Numbered from the stretch's first letter, positions 49,989 through 63,455 are shown. The stretch is 64,000 nt of DNA from Gymnopus androsaceus JB14 (GCA_009733575.1 ML769576.1:1-64000), one strand, 5' to 3'. Notes: a model not told the origin generated them from the sequence alone. Numbers and translations are program-made.

Positions 49989-50112
49989 GTGCTGTATATT
50001 CTCCTAAAATTATATAGCATTGTACCTGTAGGTTAATCTTTGGTATGATTATTTCGGTACGAGCACATAATTCTGAACTTGACTTCTCTCACAAGCTCTA
50101 CCTGCACAAGTT

Positions 50113-53100
50113 ATGCAGTTTCCAATTGCCGCTTGGTTGGCCAGGTCCCGTTGCAAAGCTCTCCAAATCCTGCAGTGACTGCTCAAAAGTCGTTCCAATT
50201 CAAGGAAGGCTCCAATGTGTTTATGCCCAAGGATCTCGTCGAACTAGCTTGGCCTGGTACTGGAGTCTCAAACCATGCTGGAGATCTAGTTCTCGTTCCT
50301 GTGAGCAAGTATTCCTTTGAAGACAAAGAGTGAGTAATAATCCGGATTCTGGAGGTGTTCTATACTCAATTATGTGTACTTGTAGAAATCGCAAAACCAT
50401 CTACATTGCTCCGCTGGAATCTAGCGTCAAACCTTTTGAATTGCCTGTAATTATTCATAGCTTTGTGTCTATCTCGCTCTAACGCGTTAAACAGTTGGCC
50501 AAGGGAGGCGAAGGCTGAAGCGTTCTGGCTCACTGGCAACACAATTGCGCATGTAGTCGAAGGAGAAGGAGAAAACAAGGCACTCGATATCTACGCTATC
50601 GACGTCGTCTACCATCCCGTCACGGAAAATTCTGCTGGAATTCTAAATGCTGAATCACCAGTCCTTCTCGGTTCTTTCCCTACATCCTCCGCTACAAACT
50701 TTCGGTATTCAACGGATGGTTTCTTGGTCTTCGCGGACTCTGTGTATGCAGACGGTAATCTCATTACTGTCAAGGAGCAAGATGAAGCTTGGGAGAATCG
50801 CGGAACGAGTGCACTGGTCTACGACCACACTTATGAACGGCATTGGGACCACTGGGTTTTGCCCAAATCACAGGCTCTGTTTAGCGTCCGGCTCACGCAA
50901 GGTCCCGACCACAAATGGACATTTGGTTCGGAATTCGTCAACTTGTTAGCTGGGACTTCCCACGTAAGACATTCGTTCCATGATCTCTGACCTAGTCTGA
51001 CAATTTATGCACAGTCCTCACCCGTGGAACCATTTGGAGGTACCGATGACTTTGACGTGTCCAAACAAACCGTTATCTACACCACTCTCACACCGCCAAA
51101 GATTATGCTTCAGTCAGACTGAAGCATAATCGGAAATGAAATATTTCAGTACCTAGATGAGATATAATTTGTCGGACAAGTGTATAAAATAAATATTTCC
51201 CTGGACTTGCGAAGGAATTACATTTCGGCCCTTGGAATTCTGAATTTTAGACAGACTTCCAAAACAATGCCTTTCAATTGAGCTCTGAAAACAATGATTT
51301 CAATGCAAATTGAATTCATTTATTTTATCACAAGAATGAAAGTATCTGTTTCGGACAACCCTTTCAGCTGGTTCCCGAAAGACAATACTTCAATTCTCGG
51401 CCCGTCCCGGGCCGCTGCCAAAGCGGACAGCGAAAGGCAATCTTTCAGTCCAAAATTGAATTGTTCTTTGAAACAATTACTTTCACTCTAATTGTGAAAG
51501 CAGGACTTTCAAGTCCAAATTGAAACTATTCTTTTCTGAGTCTAAATGAAATCTTTGCTTTTGCACATCTGTATAAAGCTCTAAATTCACAAGGCTGGAA
51601 TCTAACTCCTTCGTTAGTCCGTTGAAATATGTATTTTCTATACTTGTCTGAAGAAATACATTTCGCATATGTATCGGAATATTTTATTTCGCACAATGCT
51701 TCAGTATGGCTGAAGCATAATTATTGGCGGTGTGTCTGGATCCCGCTTTGAGCCCCGCGTGGCATACGAAACAGAACGTCAGTGAATAAACTTGAGGACG
51801 GGTATTTTCTCATCTGACGCATGACTTAGGTTTATATTGTAGATGTCGCTGGAGGAAGCAAACCTCGTGAACTGACTTCGTCAGCTTTGAAAGGTCAAAC
51901 GCACAGTCCTATTCTCAATGAGAATGCAGACAAGGCAGCTTGGTTGGAGCTGGACAAGGATGGGTATGAGAGCGACAGGTATGTCATTCGTTTTTATGGT
52001 GTCGGTTGAAATATCTCAATTGTGTTATAGAGCAAAAATCATCATCTACGACCTCAAGAAGGATGTGAGGTCACCTTGACGCAGAAATGGGACCGCTCTC
52101 CCGACTCGTTGGCTGTAAGTGGATGAACCTAGCGCCTATGGCTGGGGTTATTGATTCGTTTTGTTCCTTCAATTTTCCAAAGAAGGAGATTTCATCTACT
52201 TCACCGCCGGTAATCATGCCAAAGTAAAGGTTCTCGTCCTTCCCATCCCCGCTACACCCGAGAAATCGACTACGGACCCCGATTTATCTCCAAAGTATCT
52301 TACTCCAGTTCCAATCGTCGAGGATGGCGCGTCTTCCGGTCTTCAAACTCTGTACAATGGCAGAGTCTTGATTTCGAAATCATCCTTCACGTCACCAAAC
52401 GATGTGTTTCTCGTCCGAGGTTTGGACGATCTGCAGATGCAGATTGCACAGACAGAGGGAGCGGCGAAATTTACTGGAAAGGTCGAGCAGATCACCAACC
52501 TTACGGATTTGAAGGAGAAGAAGCTGAGCAAGGGCGAAGAGTTTTGGTTCAAGGGAGCGGAGGATATTGATGTTCAAGGATGGATTTTGAAACCTAAGGG
52601 ATGGAAGGAGGGCGAGAAAAAGGCGCATCCTGTTGTGCTGCTCATTCATGGTATGGCGTCGTTCTTTTTTCGTCTTCGTTATTTGTGCCCTGATGAAAAG
52701 TTGCGATAGGAGGACCTCAAAGCGCTTGGGAGGATCAGTGGTCGACGCGCTGGAATCCGAACGTTATGATCGCTCTATTTATGTTCTATCTACTGCAATT
52801 CACTATAAATAATCTTAGTGTTCGCTCAGCAGGGCTATTTCGTTATAGCCATCAACCCTACTGGAAGCTCTACCTTTGGGCAAGGTACGTCCGTACGACT
52901 CGTGCAAACTAAACCAATCTCAGTGAAATTCATGTAGCCTTTACTGACGCGATTAGCGGGGATTGGGGAGGCAAACCTTTTGTTGACCTGCAAAGGGATG
53001 GAAATATGTGCTTGATACTCACCCGGAAGTATATATATGTTTCTTCTGCTCCTGTCAAACGCAGTTTACTCATCGCTTGATGCCGCTCTAGATCGATGCA

Positions 53101-54004
53101 GACCGAGCTGTTGCTGCTGGAGCTAGCTGGGGTGGTTATGCGATCAAGTATGTTGCTCGTATAGGCTCGATGGTTTGTCTCGTTGACCTCTCGACCTGTT
53201 TAGCTGGATCCAAGGTCATCCAGAGTACAATTTCGGATTCAAGGTATGCATGTTCGTTTCTCTTTTTGTGTAGATTCTTTCTGACCTGTGTTAGGCCTTG
53301 GTTTGCCATGACGGAGTATGAATCAAGTTATTTTTTATTCTGCCAGTTATAGCTGACCTAACCTAATAGGTTTTCCATACGACCTACACTGGATATGCGA
53401 CTGAGGAGTTGTTCTTCGTAAGTCGGACGTTAATTTTTCTTTCGTCCTCGTCCTCACGAGCTTCGCTTCTAGTTCAACCAGGATTGGCATGGAAGGTTTG
53501 TAACTCGAAATTTATTGAAACAAAGGTGATTCATAAATGCCTCTTGACTACAGGCCTTGGGAAAAGGAAGCGAAAGAATTAGCAGAAAAGTACGTGCCGT
53601 TCAAATCATTCCACATCGGAGCTGAACTTGAATGAATCATAATCTAGATACAACCCGTCGAATTTTGTAGACAAATGGAGTACACCTCAGCTCTGGATCC
53701 ATGGCTCGAAGGATTATCGGCTTCCAGAGACTGAGGGAATTGGAGCTTTCCATGCTCATCAACAGTGTGTTATTCCTCTTGGCTACGTAAAATGACTCTG
53801 ATCAAGTGCAATAGGCTTGGTATACCCAGTCGCCTGGTGATTTTCCCGGACGAAAACCACTGGGTCCTCAAGCACGGTAATAGGTCAGTAGTGCTTGGGT
53901 TTATTTCAAATGCATGTGTGGAGTGTCTAACGACTTGGAATAGCTTGAAATGGCATCATGAAGTATTCAGATGGTTTGACGAGTTTGTCGGTGAGAAGAA
54001 TTGA
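50113..54004 (+). pseudogene. DPP5-like S9 prolyl oligopeptidase, block copy 2
   Basis: Same gene as at 16505. The start is ATG at 50113, but about 10 bp of the leader are missing after AAWL, which shifts the frame. The segment equivalent to the copy-1 stop is intact here (EGEGENKALDIYAIDVVY). A CACTA-like MITE (51089-51734) splits the exon that encodes TTLDPALSPAWHTKQN. A 1-bp loss near 52070 breaks the next exon. Catalytic GASWGGYA (Ser 53125-53127) and FPDENHWVLKHGN are retained. The gene is dead as read, with lesions distinct from copy 1. Confidence 0.8.
51089..51734. mobile_element. CACTA-like MITE in the DPP5 gene
   Basis: 646 bp with inverted ends CACACCGCCAA and TTGGCGGTGTG and the 3-bp duplication TCT (51086-51088 and 51735-51737). 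The empty site is seen in block 1 (ACCACTCTGGATCC). Subterminal hairpins (ATGCTTCAGTCAGACTGAAG) lie at both ends, and TTTCAG/CTGAAA words recur throughout. No transposase. A CAC start with a 3-bp duplication points to CACTA (EnSpm), but this is inference. Confidence 0.85.
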
Positions 54005-54521
54005 AAGTTGTACATTTATTGGACCAAAATGTTTGTATTATCTTCGCTTTTCAATCAGATTTACAAAGAAACAACCTTGCTTGACAATATTGTAATGAGC
54101 GGGAGCTCACTAGTTGTAAACTTGGCTTGGATTGAAGTCTTCGCTCTCTACACATTATGATCTTGTAATTGTCTGTTTATTATGGAAAGCAGGAGTATCA
54201 CGCTCTGGTCATCGAGAAATAGTTGAAAGGGACCCCATGCACTGTATTTCAGCTTTGGGTTACTTGGCATATACTCTTATTTAGTGCTCATAATCTGCTA
54301 ACTTTACGAAATGCGATTACTTTTATGCGACTCAGCCCAAAGCTTGAGCCTCTTGTAGACTCGGAAACTCCAGCGGTGAATATAATATAACTTCCAAATC
54401 TCAAGGTCAAGGTGTCGGGAAAAATTACCTACAGTAAATATTCAATAATTGCCAAAAAGATTTGGAAAATTCCGAAAATCATGATAATGGATGACTTCCC
54501 GTAGCCAGTGTTGTCACTGAC
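54005..54521. other. DPP5 3' flank, copy 2
   Basis: The first 300 bp match 19775-20090; no gene is supported afterwards. Confidence 0.4.
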
Positions 54522-54524
54522 CCT

Positions 54525-55091
54525 CACACCGCCAATAATTATGCTTCAGTCAGACTGAAGCATTATGAGAAATATATTCTTTTGACACATAAGGGAAATA
54601 TAACTTTTCTGAGGAATACTGAAAGTGAACATTTCTTAGGGCTTAAGAAACAAATAATTCAGATGATTTGAAGCCTGAATTTTCGGCAAATTTCCAAAAC
54701 AACATTTTTCGGACTGGATGTGAAGTAATCTGCTTCAGCCGGCCCGAAAATATAAACTACCGATGCCGGCCAAAGTATTTCATTTCAGGTCAGCTGAAAT
54801 GGTGACCGTTACCATTTCGGGAGCCCTGAAATGAATAAATTCAGCTGGCTTCGGTGATTCGTTCTTTCAGGTCAGCTGAAGCAGGTTACTTCACATCCTG
54901 GCCGAAAAAATATTGCTTCAGAAACATGTAGAAACTTCAAGCTTCAGATGGTACGAATATATTTTCTTCATAAGTTGTACGAAGCATTTATTTTCTCTAC
55001 CGCTCCGAAAAAGTACATTTTCCTTAGCTGCTGAAAGAATCCATTTCACACAATGCTTCAGCCAAGCTGAAGCATAATGATTGGCAGTGTG
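54525..55091. mobile_element. CACTA-like MITE, second copy
   Basis: 567 bp with ends CACACCGCCAATAATTATGC and complement of CACACTGCCAATCATTATGC. It has a CCT duplication (54522-54524 and 55092-55094) and the same subterminal GCTTCAG...CTGAAGC hairpins as the copy at 51089. The interiors of the two copies differ, so they are family members rather than a recent duplication. Confidence 0.85.
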
Positions 55092-55094
55092 CCT

Positions 55095-55751
55095 GTCAGA
55101 CCTGGGTCAGACTCACGGTCTGATCAAATCCGTTGCCGAGTCGAGGTCAAAAGGTCTGACTTTTGGCCTGGTGATGGAAATTTCCGGACGTCGGTGGCTG
55201 TCCTAGCGAAACTTCCCGTGATTCGTTAAGCGCCTATGAGCTATATGAAGCGCTAAACGCTTACTGCGCTGACCCTAGTTCTGACTGCCGCGTCAGAGTT
55301 TGGGTCAGACCCGGTGGGTCAGGTCCGAGGTCTGACTTCTGACCCTGACTTTGCCAACACTGCCCGTGTAGCTAAATCCGAGTATACAAACGACGAAAAA
55401 TCCGCATCAGCCGCAATGCCGATGCTCCCATCAACAAAATTGCAAATTCAGAGCTGGTTAGAAACTTTACATTTGTAGAAGGTACACATCATACAATCGT
55501 GTAGTCGTCTGTTTATAAGAGACTATGTAGAAGGGTCCGGACCCTCCTACAGACCGTTTTTGCGCTAGAAATCAACGGACAAATCCATCAAAGATGTGAT
55601 TGTTTTTGGTGTATACGGAGCCCGACGGTCTGAATGACTTTCTGCGTTACAGTTTTTGAAAGACTTCAAAGACTAGCGGAATGTCCTGACATCAAACCCC
55701 ATTGTAGTTATAAATGAACGGTCATCATGAGCTGCCCAAAGTCATTGCCAA
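55095..55751. other. Gene-free stretch with a GGTCAGAC repeat
   Basis: No gene. 55095-55360 is rich in GGTCAGAC/GTCTGAC words in both orientations, another low-complexity word patch. 55497-55570 resembles the outer flank of the mariner-like MITE at 961-990. Confidence 0.45.
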
Positions 55752-56424
55752 CATCAGCAAAACCTGGGTAAAGGTCATAGCAGCTATAGCAATCTATAGC
55801 AAGCCATAGCAGCCATAGTGCTATGAAATGCTATGAGCTGCTATGAGTCGCTATGAGCTGCTATGAGATCACCGAGTACTTGAGCCAGCTGTCAACATTT
55901 TGACAGCTGTCACTCTCTTCCGTCAATAGTATATAGCATCGATGAGAGTCGTCGTAACTTCCCCAAGGTCCCTTCCTTCCCTCCCAAATTTTTCTTTTTT
56001 CTAAGTTCTTTCTAAGTCGCTTTGGCTCGGCGTTCTCGGTGAGTTTCATTCAAGCCATTCAATATCTTTGCATACTATACTGTAACTTTATCTATGCTAT
56101 ATACTAGTTACTGTAGCTCTGTTTTGGTAAACTATCCTACTATGTACTACTAATCTGCAATATATATGATTTATTATAATTATTTGGTCTCGCAAGTGAG
56201 TGAAACAATTCCGAGGACAACAAAAAAAATGAATTGAAAGACTGACAGATGATGCAATGATGTGCCGTGAAATGCAAAATCCATAGCAACCCATAGCAGC
56301 TCATAGCAATCCATAGCGATCCATAGCTCTGGATAGATGGGGACCTTGCTATGGGTGCTATGGGTGCTATGAGTGCTGGATAGCGCTATCCAGCGCTGTC
56401 CAGTACACCCAGGTTTTGCTGATG
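55752..56424. mobile_element. CATCAGCAAAACC-type MITE, CATAGCAG word copy
   Basis: 673 bp with ends CATCAGCAAAACCTGGGT and complement, flanked by AA on both sides (55750-55751 and 56425-56426). The outer arms iterate CATAGCAG/CTATGAGCTG words about a dozen times each. A TGACAGCTGTCA word near 55898 is shared with the copy at 10253. No ORF of note. Confidence 0.7.
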
Positions 56425-57056
56425 AAGGTGAGTCGAGATGAGGGAATGTGTCGGTGCAGATACAAACGTGAAGGGTTTCAACGCCATACTTTGTTCTGTT
56501 CATTTTCGGCTACACCAAGGAAAAGAGTAGCAAGCAGACAAGCTGCTGCAGGTGTGCTTCATCATCCAAGTCTTCTTCCTGCTGGTGTTGCAGGATTATA
56601 TCCATGATCGGAAATGAAAGTGATGAAATTTGATATCTAGTCTAGAACTTGGTCATTTTGGAAATCATAATGCATAACGGGGGCCAATTTTTCGGTGCCC
56701 TTGCCTATTATGGTAATTTTTTCCAGCCGGCTTTGCCGGCTATACCATATATAGTAAGAGAACTTATACTTTTTTGAAGTTTCTGCGCAACACATGAAAC
56801 CCGGGAACTATTCGTAATTATACAGTATTAAACATTTACTTCATTATTTTACTTCTACTTATCTCGATCTAACCACAATCTGGCTTATCGGATAGGGACT
56901 CCTGAAATGGTCACATGTGCCTCTTTTAATATTTGTACCCCACGGCATGGTGCTGCGCAGATCAATCAAGATCATCTGTCAAAACTAAGTGTCTGAGACC
57001 ATATATAAACCTGACTAGTTGCAAGACAGATCTGATTTCTTCTCCCCATCATCATG
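56425..57056. other. Upstream region of the second NACHT-ankyrin gene
   Basis: No gene. Homology to copy 1 resumes at about 56897 (GGACTCCTGAAATGG) and includes the CATATATAAACC box near 57000 and an ATG at 57055. Confidence 0.5.
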
Positions 57057-57223
57057 AGTGAAGAACTCTCTCAAGACAATAGGTATGTACAAATCAATAT
57101 GATCTGGAAGTGGAAACTCAATTAAATTAAAAGGCACTCTCAAATGACTGTCAACAACAGCAGGTGGGTAATGGGTTTCAATGTGAATTTTCTGTCTTTT
57201 TGTGATAATAGTGTCTACTAAGC

Positions 57224-60200
57224 ATGTTTGAACATGCCTCCAATTTTGAAATACATGATAGCAACTTTATTATTGGAAATATCACAAATTATCATGTCAT
57301 GTGTAAGTTAAACATTACATCAAACATAAATGGCCAACTGACATTGCTTTCCATTGAAGCAAATGATAAAGAAACCAAAATCCATGATTGGCTTAAAGCA
57401 CCTGATTGCTCTGTCAATTTTCAGACAGCTGTTGACAAGAAAACAGGTGGTACTGGCCAATGGATTGTGGATCATTGTGAGTATAAGAACTGGAAAGAAT
57501 GTTCCACTGTACTGTGGATTCAAGGAAAAGGTAGGAGTTGTTTTGTTTCTATCTCAGGTGTATGGCTCATATTGTGTTTTATAGCTGGATCAGGAAAGAC
57601 ATTTTTGTTGTAGGTTTACTTGTAATAAACTATAAGTGCTGTGGTTTGTTAAAGTTATATATATCTTTTTGATAGGACTACTATTATTGAGGAACTTCAA
57701 AAAAGGGCCCCAAAGAGTGTATGGTATCATTACTTTGATATCCGGGATAATAGTGGGCTCAAGTCAACATACCGAGGTTTCTTGCTGTCCCTTTTGCAAC
57801 AAGTAGGCTCAAGCACACATGGAGTACATTCTGAGCTCAGTAATCTCTTTGATAAATGCAAGAAGGGTTTATCAGTTTCACAGGCCACAAATTTGGAGGT
57901 GGAAAATACCCTGAAAAACATCTTCAATGATATTGGGTTTGGATACTTGATAATTGATGCCAAGGATGAATGCCAGGAGCAACCAGAGGTTTACAGGTGG
58001 TTGAATGGGGTTGGATGTGGTCTCAATCTTTGCATTGCCATTGCAAGCCGTGATCACATTGGGGCAAATATATCTCACAACTCACATCCAATGTTCCTGG
58101 AATTGCACAGTTCTGGAATTGATCATGATATAGCTCTGCACCTTGACAGGGAAAAAGTCAAGTATCACTTTAAGGAAAAACTGCAAGAGGAGGTCAGAGA
58201 ATCATTAATAGCACAAGCACATGGCCAGTAAGTCTAATGCAGTGTTGTTTCTGTATGTTAAGGGCTGACGTATGATCAAACTAAGGTTCCGGTGGGTTGA
58301 CTGTCAACTCAAGAGCCTGAGTAAATGTGGTTCACTGAAATCAGTGCGGAAAGCTTTAAAAAAGTTGCCAAAAGATTTGGAAGAAACATATACAATGGCC
58401 TTGCAAAGAGCTCATGAAAGTGATGATGCAGAGAATGCTTATCATATTCTTCTGTGGCTCACTTATGCATTGGAACCACTGAACACCAGCCAAATTAATA
58501 CAATTCTAGTTATTGATTTGGAGGAGCAGCGAGTTGAGGAAGGGGGTCAAATAGATTTGAAGTTGGATTTAATTATTGATGGAAATCTTGTAACTGTGGA
58601 TCAAAACCACGAGGTGCAGCTTGCACATGCATCTGTGAAGGAGTTTTTGATGAATATGCACAACATTGAACATGCAGCTAATTTATTTGAAATTAATGAG
58701 CGGATTGCTCATGATAAAATAGCTCAAGCATGTCTAATCTACTTATTGCAGTTTGTAGAACATGCAGAATATTTTAAAAGGGAGCATAAATGGAGTAAAT
58801 CAACTTTATTTGGGGATTATGCAGTGTTCCAATGGCTATCTCATGTAAAGATGGTAGAAGAAGGAAACCAAGAGAGTGCTGTACCAAAATTGACTAAAGA
58901 TCTATTTCAGAGAAAGGAAGCCCACTACACTTGTTGGGTGGATAGATATAGTGATGGTAGGAATGGGGAGGTTACTGAGCCACTTTACTGGGCTGCAGAA
59001 TCAGGTTTAGCAAAAAGTAGTGAGTATCTTTTGGAAGAAGGGGCTGATGTCAATGCTCAAGGGGGTGAATATGGGAATGCCCTTCAGGCAGCTGTAAGCA
59101 ATGATCATGAAGCAATTGTCAAGCTTCTCTTGGAGAAGGGGGCTGATGTCAATGCTCAAGGAGGTGATTATGGGAATGCCCTTTATGCAGCTGTAAGCAA
59201 TGATCATGAAGCAATTGTCAAGCTTCTCTTGGAGAAGGGGGCTGATGTCAATGCTCAAGGGAGTGATTATGAGAATGCCCTTTACGCAGCTGTAAGCAAT
59301 GATCATGAAGGAATTGTCAAGCTTCTCTTGGAAAAGGGGGCTGATGTCAATGCTCAAGGGGGTTATTATGGGAACACCCTTTATGCAGCTGTAAGCAATG
59401 ATCATGAAGGAATTGTCAAGCTTCTCTTGGAAAAGGGGGCTGATGTCAATTTTCAAGGGGATAGATATGAGAATGCCCTTCAGGGAGCTGCAAGCAATGG
59501 TCATGAAGGAATTGTCAAGCTTCTCTTGGAAAAGGGGGCTGATGTCAATGCTCAAGGGGGTTATTATGGCAATGCCCTTCAGGCAGCTTCAAGCAATGGT
59601 CATGAAGGAATTGTCAAGCTTCTTTTGGAAAAGGGGCTGATGTCAATGCTGAAGGGGGTGAATATGGGAATGCCCTTCAGGCAGCTGCAAGCTATGATCA
59701 TGAAGCAATTGTCAAGCTTCTCTTGGAAAAGAGGCCTGATGTCAATGCTCAAGGGGGTTATTATGGCAATGCCCTTCATGCAGCTGCAAGCAGTGGTCAT
59801 GAAGGAATTGTCAAGCTTCTCTTGGAAAAGGGGGCTGATGTCAATGCTCAAGGGGGTAAATATGGGAATGCCCTTCAGGCAGCTGCAAGCAATGGTCATG
59901 AAGGAATTGTCAAGCTTCTCTTGGAGAAGGGGCCTGATGTCAATTGTCAAGGGGGTCCTTATGGGAATGCCCTCTATGCAGCTGCAAGCAATGATCATGA
60001 AACAATTGTCAAGCTTCTCTTGGAAAAGGGGGCTGATGTCAATGCTCAAGGGGGTGAATTTGGGAATGCCCTTCAGGCAGCTGCAAGGAATGGTTATGAA
60101 GCAATTATCAAGCTTCTCTTGGAGAAGGGGGCTGATGTCAATGCTCAAGGGGGTGAATTTGGGAATGCCCTTTATGCAGCTGTAAGCAATGATCATGAAG

Positions 60201-62265
60201 GAATTGTCAAGCTTCTCTTGGAAAAGGGGGCTGATGTCAATGCTCAAGGGGGTGAATTTGGGAATGCCCTTCAGGCAGCTGCAAGGAATGGTTATGAAGC
60301 AATTATCAAGCTTCTCTTGGAGAAGGGGGCTGATGTCAATGCTCAAGGGGGTGATTGTGGGAATGCCCTTCAGGCAGCTGCAAGCAAAGGTGGTAAAGGA
60401 ATCGTCAAGCTTCTCTTGGAAAAGGGGGCTGATGTGAATGCTCAAGGGGGTTATTATGAGAATGCTCTTTATGCAGCTGCAAGCAATGGTCATGAAGCAA
60501 TTGTCAAGCTTCTTTTGGCCAAAGGGGCTGATGTCAATGCTCAAGGGGGTTATTATGGGAATTCCCTTTATGGAGCTGCAAGCAATAGTCATGAAGCAAT
60601 TGTCAAGCTTCTCTTGGAAAATGGGGCTGATGCCAACACTCAAAGGGGTGAAGGTGGGAGTGCCCTTCAGGCAGCTGCAAGCAATAGTGGTGAAGGAATT
60701 GTCAAGCTTCTCTTGGAAAAGGGGGCTGATGTCAATGCTCAAGGGGTTATTATGGGAATGCCCTTTTTGCAGCTGCAAGCAATGGTCATGAAGCAATTGT
60801 CAAGCTTCTCTTGGCCAAAGGGGCTGATGTCAATGCTCAAGGGGGTTATTTGTTGGCGAATGCCCTTCAGGCAGCTGCAAGCAATAGTTGTGAAGCAATT
60901 GTCAAGCTTCTCTTGGAAAAGGGGGCTGATGTCAATTCTCAAGGGGGTTTTTACGGCAATGCCCTTCAGGCAGCTGCAAGCAATGGCCGTGAAGCAATTG
61001 TCAAGCTTCTCTTGGAAAAGGGGGCTGATGTCAACGCTCAAGGGAATAATTATGGCAATGCCCTTTATGCAGCTGCAAGCAATGGTGGTGAAGCAATTGT
61101 CAAGCTTCTCTTGGAAAGGGCTGATGTCAATGCTCAAGGGGTTATTATGGGAATGCCCTTCAGGCAGCTGCAAGGAATTGTTATGAAGCAATTATCATGC
61201 TTCTCTTGGCAAGGGGGCTGATGTCAATGCTCAAGGGGGTGAAGATGGAATGCCCTTTATGCAGCTGTAAGCATTGATCATGAAGCAATTGTCAAGCTTC
61301 TCTTGGAAAAGGGGGCAATGTGAACGCTCAAGGGGTCATTATGGGAATGCCCTTTAGCAGCTCAAGCAATGGTCATGAAGCAATTGTCAAGCTTCTCTTG
61401 GCTAAAGGGGCTGATGTCAACGCTCAAGGGAATAATTATGGCAATGCCCTTTATGCAGCTGCAAGCAATGGTGGTGAAGCAATTGTCAAGCTTCTCTTGG
61501 AAAAGGGGCTGATGTCAATGCTCAAGGGGCTATTAGGGAATGCCCTTCAGAGAGCTGCAAGCAATGGTCATGAAGCAATTGTCAAGCTTCCTGGAAAAGG
61601 GGGCTGATGTCAATGCTCAAGGGGGTTATTATGGGAACACCCTTTATGCAGCTGTAAGCAATGATCATGAAGGAATTGTCAAGCTTCTCTTGGAAAAGGG
61701 GGCTGATGTCAATTTTCAAGGGGATAGATATGAGAATGCCCTTCAGGGAGCTGCAAGCAATGGTCATGAAGGAATTGTCAAGCTTCTCTTGGAAAAGGGG
61801 GCTGATGTCAATGCTCAAGGGGGTTATTATGGCAATGCCCTTCAGGCAGCTTCAAGCAATGGTCATGAAGCAACTGTCAAGCTTCTCTTTGAAAAGGGGG
61901 CTCACGTGGATGCTCAAGGGGGTGAATTTGGGAATGCCCTTCAGGCAGCTGCAAGGAATGGTTGTCAAGCAATTATCAAGCTTCTCTTGGCAAGGGGGGC
62001 TGATGTCAATGCTCAAGGGGGTGAAGATGGGAATGCCCTTTATGCAGCTGTAAGCAATGATCATGAAGCAGTTGTCAAGCTTCTCTTGGAAAAGGGGGCT
62101 GATGTCAATGCTCAAAGGGGTGAATATGGGAATGCCCTTCAGGCAGCTGCAAGGAATGGTTATCAAGCAATTATCAAGCTTCTCTTTGAAAAGGGGGCTG
62201 ATGTGGATGCTCAATGGGGAGAATATGTGGAAGCAGTTGTGCCAGGTGAAATACATTGTCTGTAA
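57224..62265 (+). CDS. NACHT-ankyrin NLR-like receptor, block copy 2
   Basis: Better-preserved copy of the receptor at 20680. Exons: 57224-57530, 57585-57609, 57676-58227, 58286-62265. Walker A AGSGKTFLL spans intron 1 and exon 2. The Walker B region reads YLIIDAKDEC, where copy 1 has ILDAMDEC. A helical/winged-helix region runs to about 59000, then about 32 ankyrin repeats of 33 residues, ending GEIHCL. The long last exon is not one frame. Single-base losses in G runs near 59634, 60745 and 61135 and a messier stretch at 61200-61600 shift it; frames resume cleanly after each. These are either true inactivation or homopolymer errors. Expected role: cytosolic sensor whose repeats read a ligand, as in fungal NLRs with hypervariable repeats. 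The N-terminal effector domain is not recognised. Confidence 0.75.
59034..62230 (+). repeat. 99-bp ankyrin-coding repeat array, copy 2
   Basis: About 32 units. Differences between units cluster at a few codons (YYG/EYG/EFG/DRYE after QGG; LQAA/LYAA; SNDHEG/SNGHEA/RNGYEA). A block of about 272 bp (59333-59604) recurs identically at 61598-61869. Smaller exact blocks pair 60054 with 60252 and 61031 with 61420. This indicates recent intragenic duplication or conversion. Confidence 0.9.
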
Positions 62266-63304
62266 CACTAAATTCAAGAATCACCGTAGTATTTGATAGG
62301 TCCTGAAAGAAAACTTGTAACTGGAGAGTTTTTGATTCTGTAGCATCAGCAAGACCTGGCTCATCTCCAGAGGTCTCCAGAGCACCTGTAGCTTCTGGAG
62401 CAGCTAGAGCAAGGCTACTAATTCCAGAAACCTTCAGAGAGCTATTCAATCGAGTTTACATGTTCTGTAGCCATGCACTAATAATCAAAATTTACATTCA
62501 TTGTTTTTGTATACTGCAACAATAGGTGCGTAGTATTACATAGTAGTAAGTGGCAAGTATTTGGCAAGTCTTCTGCTTTCCTCCTCTCAATATTCCTGTA
62601 CTGTCCCATTTTGAGCACCTCGTAAGGGCCTGTGACTGTGACAAATTGTATGAATATTTTTTCTCATAGGCATAGAGCGCAACTTGTGACACCCGAAATT
62701 TTAGGGGAAAAAATATGAAATTTGGCGCTGCAGGCTGCAATTTTTGGGTTGAAATTGCTCCAATTATTGTAGACCCCCCGTGTGACCTGTCTCATGGTGT
62801 GACAGTTTGGAAAAATTTGGATGCCCTGTGACCTGTGACTTACGAAGTACTTAAAATGCTGCAGTAATATTTTTCTCAATTTCCTGCTTTCTGCTTTCAT
62901 CTTCCAATTGAACCCTCATGTGGCAATTATCTCTTAAAACCAATGTCATATGAAAATGAAACTTACACTGTACAGTGAAAGGATAGACCATTGCAACAAT
63001 GAGAGAAGGAAAAAAAAACAAGTTCACTGAAAGTTGAAAGCCCATGCATTTTATATAACTTCCTGATGGTTTACAGCATTGCTGGACAGTTGCTGACACA
63101 AGGAGTTGCCAATGGCAACCATCATTATGTTGAGAGTGCTCCAAGGGGCTCCAAAGAATGATTTTTGTACCTAGGGTCGGAAATTTCAGACCTCTCAGCA
63201 GATCCACCTACCCTCAGTACAAGATTCTCCATCCCGGAGCCCCTTGGGGTGCTCAAGGCTGCCATTTTTAGAGTGACTCTGGCTGACAGCAAGTCTAGCT
63301 CCAA
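62266..63304. other. 3' flank of block 2
   Basis: 62266-62900 matches 34381-34790 with indels, including the half family copy with TCTCCAGAG words (62345-62410). 62900-63304 has no recognised gene; the minus-strand frame at 62851-63207 shows no family signature. Confidence 0.5.
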
Positions 63305-63455
63305 AAGGGAAAGTCTGATCATTTTCAAAGTGCCATCAATTAGTGACTGCAGCTCCATGCTCTCCAGTCTCCAGAGGTCTCCAGAGGTCTCTGAAGACCT
63401 ATTCAATTCTCTAGATGCTGCAGCAGCTACAGCAAAAATCTAGGTCTTGCTGATG
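63305..63455. repeat. Boundary repeat, copy 3
   Basis: Matches 37015-37184 from GGGAAAGTCTGATCATTTTC through the CTCCAGAGG words to GATGCTGCAGCAGCTACAG, and ends GGTCTTGCTGATGAGAAC. That ending is the empty form of the site occupied by the MITE at 37185. It lies directly against the truncated TET/JBP-like gene. Confidence 0.75.

Noticed and set aside
59034..62230. Regular spacing of near-identical repeats resembling a CRISPR array
   Set aside because: Period is 99 bp, the units code for ankyrin repeats without unique spacers, and the host is eukaryotic.
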